Part shown: piece after piece, positions 58,031-64,000 of the stretch
Layout of the letters: each line of letters begins with the position of its first letter
Position numbering within the stretch: position 1 is the stretch's first letter
From: Acanthornis magna
Taxonomy: Eukaryota; Chordata; Aves; Passeriformes; Acanthizidae
Assembly (NCBI GenBank): GCA_036785705.1
Contig: JAWUZG010000028.1
Coordinates: forward strand, 1,922,001 to 1,986,000
Direction: 5' to 3'
DNA length: 64,000 bases
The notes under the pieces: generated by a model
Told to the model about the DNA's origin: nothing
Databases searched by the model: none
Seen by the model: only the letters and a program-made list of their open reading frames with translations
Position numbers and translations under genes: made by a program

Positions 58031-61000
58031 ATTCACTTAAATCAACTATTTACAAATATTGTCCTGTTTATTCTTAAATGCTCCTGACTCAGGAGCATTC
58101 CTGTGAGTTGTCACTGCCTGAAATAGCCATGCAAAACGTAATAACACCACTGCCTTATAACCATGCTCATATGTTCAAGTCTTTGACATTTTTCTAGGGG
58201 TTTTTTCCATCTAGAATTAAGATGGGAAGGGAACAAACCAGGTGGAAATGGGAAAAGAAAACCCATCCCCAAATTCAGGATGTCTGCTGTCTGTTGGTAC
58301 TTCCTGTTCCTTTGCTCCTTTGTAAAAAGACTAAAAGGGAAATTAAATGTCCACCTAATTAACATTTCTTTGGCCTTTCTATCTGAAAAGGACTGTGATT
58401 TATACAATATGTGATAAATGTTGAGTCAATCTGCCATCATTTGTGTACCATCTCTTGGAGGTTTTATGCCTTAGAGCATACAAATTGCCCAGGAATAAAG
58501 GTCAGGATCCTCTCAGTGCCATGTTCCTAATGGCACACAGCAAAATATTCATCTCATCAGTGTTTTCAAATTCTTTTGTGTACTTATTGTTATATCTTGT
58601 TATTTTAGAAGAAGAAAAATGCACTTTTAAAGCAAGGTTTCACTATTGATAACACCGTAGGCACAGCTTTGTTGAGCTGGCTTCTGTCTAAGAATATTCA
58701 GTGCATTTTTTCAAGAATTACCTTCATCGATTTTTTTCCTCCCTTGGCTTAGCAGTCCTGAAATCAATGGAATCACAGAAGTGGAAGGCAAAACTTCTAG
58801 ATAATACCAAATTTTTGGTACCTTTATTATGAGCCCAGACTTGCCAGCCGCAAAAGACTCGTTCTGAAATTCAAAGCATGTGGATTTGCTTGCTAGTGGT
58901 GGAAGGAATATTGGAATATTGACTCTGTTTACTTATACATGAAGACCATCTGCACTGCCAGGATAAAAGCACAGAAGATAGGATGGGAGCTCATCTCTAG
59001 AATTACCCAGAATTTCTTGAAAATCTGCTTATGCTCTTCCAATATGGAGTTTCTCTGTGTGGGACTGAATTTTGCCTGGTGAGAGCAGATGAAAGATAAA
59101 ATAGAATCCTATGCTTTGTGGGGAAAAAAAATCTTAGGTTGAGTGTAGATCTGAAGGAATAGAAATCCCATCCTGACAAAAGCTTCTTGGAATCCAGATA
59201 TTTTCTGTCATCTCACCATAAGCTCGTTTACTCTTTTTTAGGAGCTGAGGCATGCTACTGATACACAGCTTTCCTCCAAACACACAAAGTGAACATTCCC
59301 AGAACCTAACTAAGCATTAATCAATCATTCAGTGGGACAGATGTGTTTGCTAGTAATAATAGTAATTTTCTCCAAAAGTCTTTGAAAGTTTGACTGTTGC
59401 TCACCAGGAATAAATAGAAATAGAAGAGGAGCTATTTCAGGTTATAAAGACAGGCTGCTGCTATGCTCACAGAACCAGCAAAGCTCTGCAAAGGTCTTTT
59501 ATTGGTCAGAGCTCCCAAAAAGATTACTTCACTGAGGATATTTCTACAAGACACAGGAAAGAAGGATGGCAGGTGTGGAAATATAAGCCAGCCTTTAAAA
59601 AGTGGGTCAACTGATAATGAATCACTGCTAAATAGCTCATGGCTATTCAGATTTTTTTACTCAGGTAGGGAAATTACTTACACTCTGTCATCCCTCATGG
59701 CCTTGGGAAATAAACTACCAATGTACTCATAAATTACCCCCAGACTGAGTTATGCAGCAGCAGCATAACCATATTTTCCTCTCTCTCAGCACAGACATAC
59801 CAACAGACCCACAATATAAAAATGCGCAGTCCAATCCAGGTCACTTGAAACCAGCAGAACTTTTTTCTTGATGTGTGTTGGATACAAATGTCCTGTTTCT
59901 GACTTGGTTCTGCTGCCCTGAAGGGAGTGGTAAAATTTTCATTAACCTTTCAGTGGGAGCTCAATTGGACTGCAGCAAATGCTGTAAATAATTTGCTGCA
60001 TGGATTCAAAAACAAAATCAAAACCAACAAACAAGCAAACAAAAAAAGAGTTTTTTTTCTACAAGTCTTTTGGACATCTGAAAACTACAATCAACGTCTA
60101 TAATCTCTGGCAATGGGTGGCAGAGGTAAAATAAGCACAAGTCTGAGTTACAGCACAGCATCCACCTTAGCTGCTCCACCACTGGACTAAATCCATTCCC
60201 AGAAAGAAGGGCAGAAAAGAGAAACAAAGATGAGGGCTCCTGACTGGGGCTGTGCAGTCCCTGGGGGGGACTGGAAAATCTGCTGGAAAAATTCCCTCAG
60301 TTTGTTGTACAAAACTTCCTCCTACTCCCCAATTATTTTCCATTCCATTCCCAGGAACACTCAATTGCCATAATTCGTTCCGTGGGGAGAAAAATGAAAA
60401 TACACGAATTTTAAAAATACAGCCCTCGTGCCATGTGTTTGTTTGAAAAATCCTCTAATTGAATGGTCCCATGGCTCTCCAGTGCCACAGCTCTGTGCAT
60501 TTCCTGCCAAAAACAGCTCTGCTGAGGAAGCATCCTGATGTCAGGTTGGGGGATATTGAGGGGAGATTTGCGTGTCACTGTGAATTTGCACTTTCTGGGC
60601 TCGCAGGCACTTTCAGGTGGCTGTGGGAGGAATTTTTTCCAGTGAGAAGCAAACACAGAGGTGTTGGCCTCTCTGGGAGATGGAAGGCAGTTAACTTCGG
60701 AGCTAATTACGGGGAGGCTGATGGATGCTGACAGATATTGTCCTGGCGAAGGGCTTGCCGCTGGTTCTGCCACAAGACAGGGATAAAGCCTCTCTCCTCC
60801 TCTCAGCAGGCCCATGGCACCAGGGACGAAGGAGACAAGGATGTCAGGAGTTCTAATTATATACCAGGAACCTGCGAAATCGGAGCATTAAAAGTGTTAG
60901 TTAGAAATAATGCCCCGAGGTGCTGAAGTCAAGCAGCAGGAGAAGGAAGAGCACAGTGGTGGGAGTGAGGGGCTGGAGAGGAGATCTCCTGCTCATCCTC

Positions 61001-64000
61001 TTGTGATGGGGTCTGGAGGGGCTTCTTTCCAGGAATGCGCAAAACACATGCACAGTTATATATCTGCCAAAACTCTGCCTGCATTGTAATTTGAGGTGTG
61101 TTTCCAAAAGCAGTTTTAAACTCAGTTTAAAGCCACTTCTGCTGAAAACACTGCCAGTGTGATTTGTCAGTCAGTCATCCTCCAGCCTGGAGAAAAGCTG
61201 CTTTCCTGTGAAGAAAGAAATGGACCTTTACTTGTTCACCTCAGGCTTGGAAGACTTTTGCTCAGTTCCCAGCTCTGCCACAGACAGGCCAAGGGAAGAC
61301 ACCTCTTGAATTAAATTTTATTGCAGATTCACTTGAAGTCTTCTGCATAAAAAGGAACTTGTGCATATTGAGCTTTTGTCTGAAAATCATCTGGCACGTT
61401 AATAAAAGTCATTTACACCAACGTGGAGGAGTGTTTGCTGAAAATCCACCTGCATCCTCACTAAGGGAAGCGCAGTTATGACAGGTAATGAAATGCACTT
61501 TGTCCCTGGAGCACAGCTGGGGGGAAGTTCAATCCACGATGGGATGTCCTCCAGGATCCAGCTGTGGCTGCAGCACAGCTGGGCTGTGCCAGCGCTGTGT
61601 GCAGCCAGACCTGGGCAGAAAGTGCCCAGAGCAGGGATGCTCTGGGGGACTGGGGGACAGCAGATGTAGCTGCATTTTGTGGATTCTCTCATTCATCTGC
61701 AGATGCAATTTTTAATTGTTCTGGTGGCCTGTAAGGCACGGTCCCGGTAAATCGTTAGATACGAATTGGACAAGGAGAGCTGCTGTGCAGTGGGATGACC
61801 CAACCATCAGACTCATTCTCACGTCTAGTTCAATGGATTGAAAGCAGCTGAAAACAGTGGGAAGGACAGAGAAATTCCAAACCTACCAAAATAGCAGCGT
61901 GAGGTGGGACATTGCCCATGTCTCAAGCAGCACTGAGTCCATCTGAGCATCTCTGCACACTAGATACCTGCCCTCACCATCACCACTGCACAGAGCTGAT
62001 GGGAGGCTAAGTATCTGAACCCACTCTAGACCAGCCCAAACTGGACAATTTTAACAAACCTGTGGGGCCATTGCTGTCTGCCTGGCATGGGTGACCACCT
62101 TGCAAACTGGTGGCATCACAAAGGCTAAAATGTGCTGGTCTGCCCATAGGAAAAACACTTTTGTTACAGCAGCACATACCAAAATGGAAAAGGGCTGCTA
62201 TCATATATCTGGTTCCTGATTTTTTATGTGTCCACAGCTCCTGGCCAAAATTAAGTAGTGGGAGGTAAAACACTTCCATATATTTCTCACAGGCACTTAG
62301 GAAAATAAAACAATTTTAGGGAGGACCACAGGGAATTCCTCCCTCTCAGTGAGGGAATTCTTTTATCTCTCCTCATGCTCCAGCATAGCTTGTCAATATT
62401 AAACCAAATAAATAAGAGAGATGGGAAGAGAAAAACCATTCAGAAGCAGTCAGTAGCCTCAGAAAGGACAGCTCTGCCTTGGCCCTGCAGCTTGTGGTGC
62501 CTTTCACCTTTGCAACAAGGTGTCTGTTGTCCCCATGGAGACACCAGCACAATTCACCCTGTCAGATAGGTATTGGGAATTTTGAAGAGAAGAGAACAGA
62601 GAATTTAAATTTTTTTTTTCTTGAGGGATTTCACACATTTTAGTATCTTCCAAGGATGCAGCCCAAAGTATACAGACAAACCAATCTGCCACCCTGTGAA
62701 GAAACAATGCATCATCAGCTGCTGAAGCTCTCGTCATCGTTGGCTGGACTTCACCAGTTTATTCATAGCCATTGCTTGAAGGACCACAGAATTTGCCCCA
62801 TGTGTTTCCAGAAGCAACTTTGAAAAGGCCAGCAGGAAATGAAGGAGAAGAGAGAAAGATTTTGTTTTAATATGAGCTCTTGGAGAGCAGGATCTCCTGG
62901 AAGAAGAAAATATCAACCTGGAACACTAAGTGCTGCCTTCAGTACTTCTGTGCTATGAAGGGGCCCAGATACCTTGATCATGGTTTGTCCCCATCACTTT
63001 ACAGAGAGCCACTGACAAGCATTAGCTGGATGACTGTACAGAAGGGAAAAACTGAGCAAAACCAGAAAAAAATTTTCAAGTACAACCTGAAATGCCAAGA
63101 GAGGACAATAATCAGCTCTGTGTGTCACTGCAAGAACAAGCAAGAGGCAAGGGCAACACTGAAGGGCAATGTGTGCCTGGAGGCAGTGGAGCCTTCCCCT
63201 TTGGACGGCTTGAGGAACAGCTGCCAGGATTTCATGTACAGCTAATCCATTTTCAGGGCAGTGGGATAAATTCTGTGCTCTCTTGAAGACCCTCCGAGCC
63301 CTATGATCCACACCCTGTATCACACACAGCCCTTGCATGGGTTACACCTCGAGTAGCTCTGTTTCTGTGTTTCCAGGGAGGGATCTCTCTTCCCCACAGC
63401 AGAAGGGCTTTGAGGATGCAAAATCAAGACCATCTTCAAAGGGCTCAGCCATCACTTTGTTGAGAGTCATTGATACCATTGCTTACACAATGTGCATCTC
63501 CCATGGGACTTTTGCTATTTGCAGTCATTTGTTTCCCAACTCTGCACACACCTGCATCCACACAGAGTCATCACCAGGACATGCCAAGCTTCAGGAAAAT
63601 GAGATACAGCACATGTGCTGCTGTAGGAGAAGCAGAAGGACTTGTTCCAGCCATCTCAGGGTTTCAGGGTGAAATAGGGCCTTGTAATAAAATTGTCATT
63701 ATGCATGGAAGGACAGAGGATGAGAAATCACAATAGAAATTGTCTGTTCTAATGAGAAAAGGGTTGTGTGGTGATGAGCAAGGAAAGGCATTTCAAAGGA
63801 AGGAAAACAATACCTTGTGGAAATTGTATGAGGCTCCTGTTTGCTTAGAGGGAGCAGAGGCCAAGACCTGACAGTTTCATCAGAGAAATTGCTTAGGAAA
63901 TGACCAAGGGAACATAATTCATTGTTCAAATGTCAAGCTGCTCATATCTAGAGAGGAGAGTGTGCATTTATCAGCAGCAGTAGTACACACCCCAAAAGAA
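58031..64000. other. Intergenic to the right edge, no gene recognised
   Basis: No conserved exon, RNA gene or clear mobile element was recognised. Open frames are at most 134 codons and lack domains. By mammalian gene order the next gene would be INSIG1, which is not seen before the window ends. Confidence 0.5.

Noticed and set aside
58758..58785. AATGGAATCACAGAAGTGG resembling a CR1 tail
   Set aside because: Too short, and the following bases do not continue in CR1 order.
1..64000. Possibility of CRISPR, operons, tRNA or rRNA genes
   Set aside because: No spaced direct-repeat array, no cloverleaf with A and B boxes and no rRNA sequence was recognised. Gene structure is intron-containing and vertebrate.

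Overview
The window reads as avian nuclear DNA. It holds parts of two vertebrate genes with conserved protein sequence, and the interspersed repeats are dominated by CR1 LINE 3' ends (tails of the type AGAATCATAGAATGG or its complement) plus avian-type endogenous-retrovirus LTRs. There are no bacterial operons, CRISPR arrays or ribosomal RNA genes. The species cannot be fixed from sequence alone; a songbird or another neoavian is my guess from the repeat types.

Left edge (1-4.5 kb): the first coding exon of PAXIP1 (PTIP) lies on the minus strand at 3848-3937, inside a CpG island spanning about 3.2-4.5 kb. Positions 1-3847 are the start of its first intron, which carries an ERV LTR at 1771-2351. 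The rest of PAXIP1 lies beyond the left end of the window.

4.5-22.8 kb: intergenic DNA with small CR1 relics, an ancient CR1-like relic near 10.3-11.0 kb, a second copy of the same LTR family (17.7-18.3 kb), and a nested CR1-in-CR1 locus at 19.87-21.22 kb that ends in a TA/CA microsatellite.

22.8-26.2 kb: a complete serotonin receptor gene of the 5-HT5 type on the plus strand. It has two coding exons (23686-24423 and 25369-25701) that join in phase 0 to give 356 residues. The PAXIP1-HTR5A neighbourhood matches the mammalian order, with PAXIP1 on the opposite strand, so HTR5A is the right name even though some residues look more like mammalian HTR5B. The coding start sits in a CpG island, and a poly(A) signal lies at 26215.

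26.2-64 kb: no gene recognised. This looks like the long HTR5A-INSIG1 type intergenic interval. It contains scattered CR1 fragments, an orphan CpG-rich island at 33.2-33.7 kb, a 415-bp tandem duplication at 50.7-51.5 kb with a long hairpin at the junction, and a probable solo LTR with an internal 63-bp duplication at 57.1-58.0 kb.

PAXIP1 (chromatin and DNA repair) and HTR5A (neuronal GPCR) are neighbours by conserved synteny, with no known shared pathway. I found no clear evidence for a new biological system. The most notable items are the hairpin-bearing duplication, the nested CR1s, the orphan CpG island, and the mixed 5A/5B residue character of the receptor.
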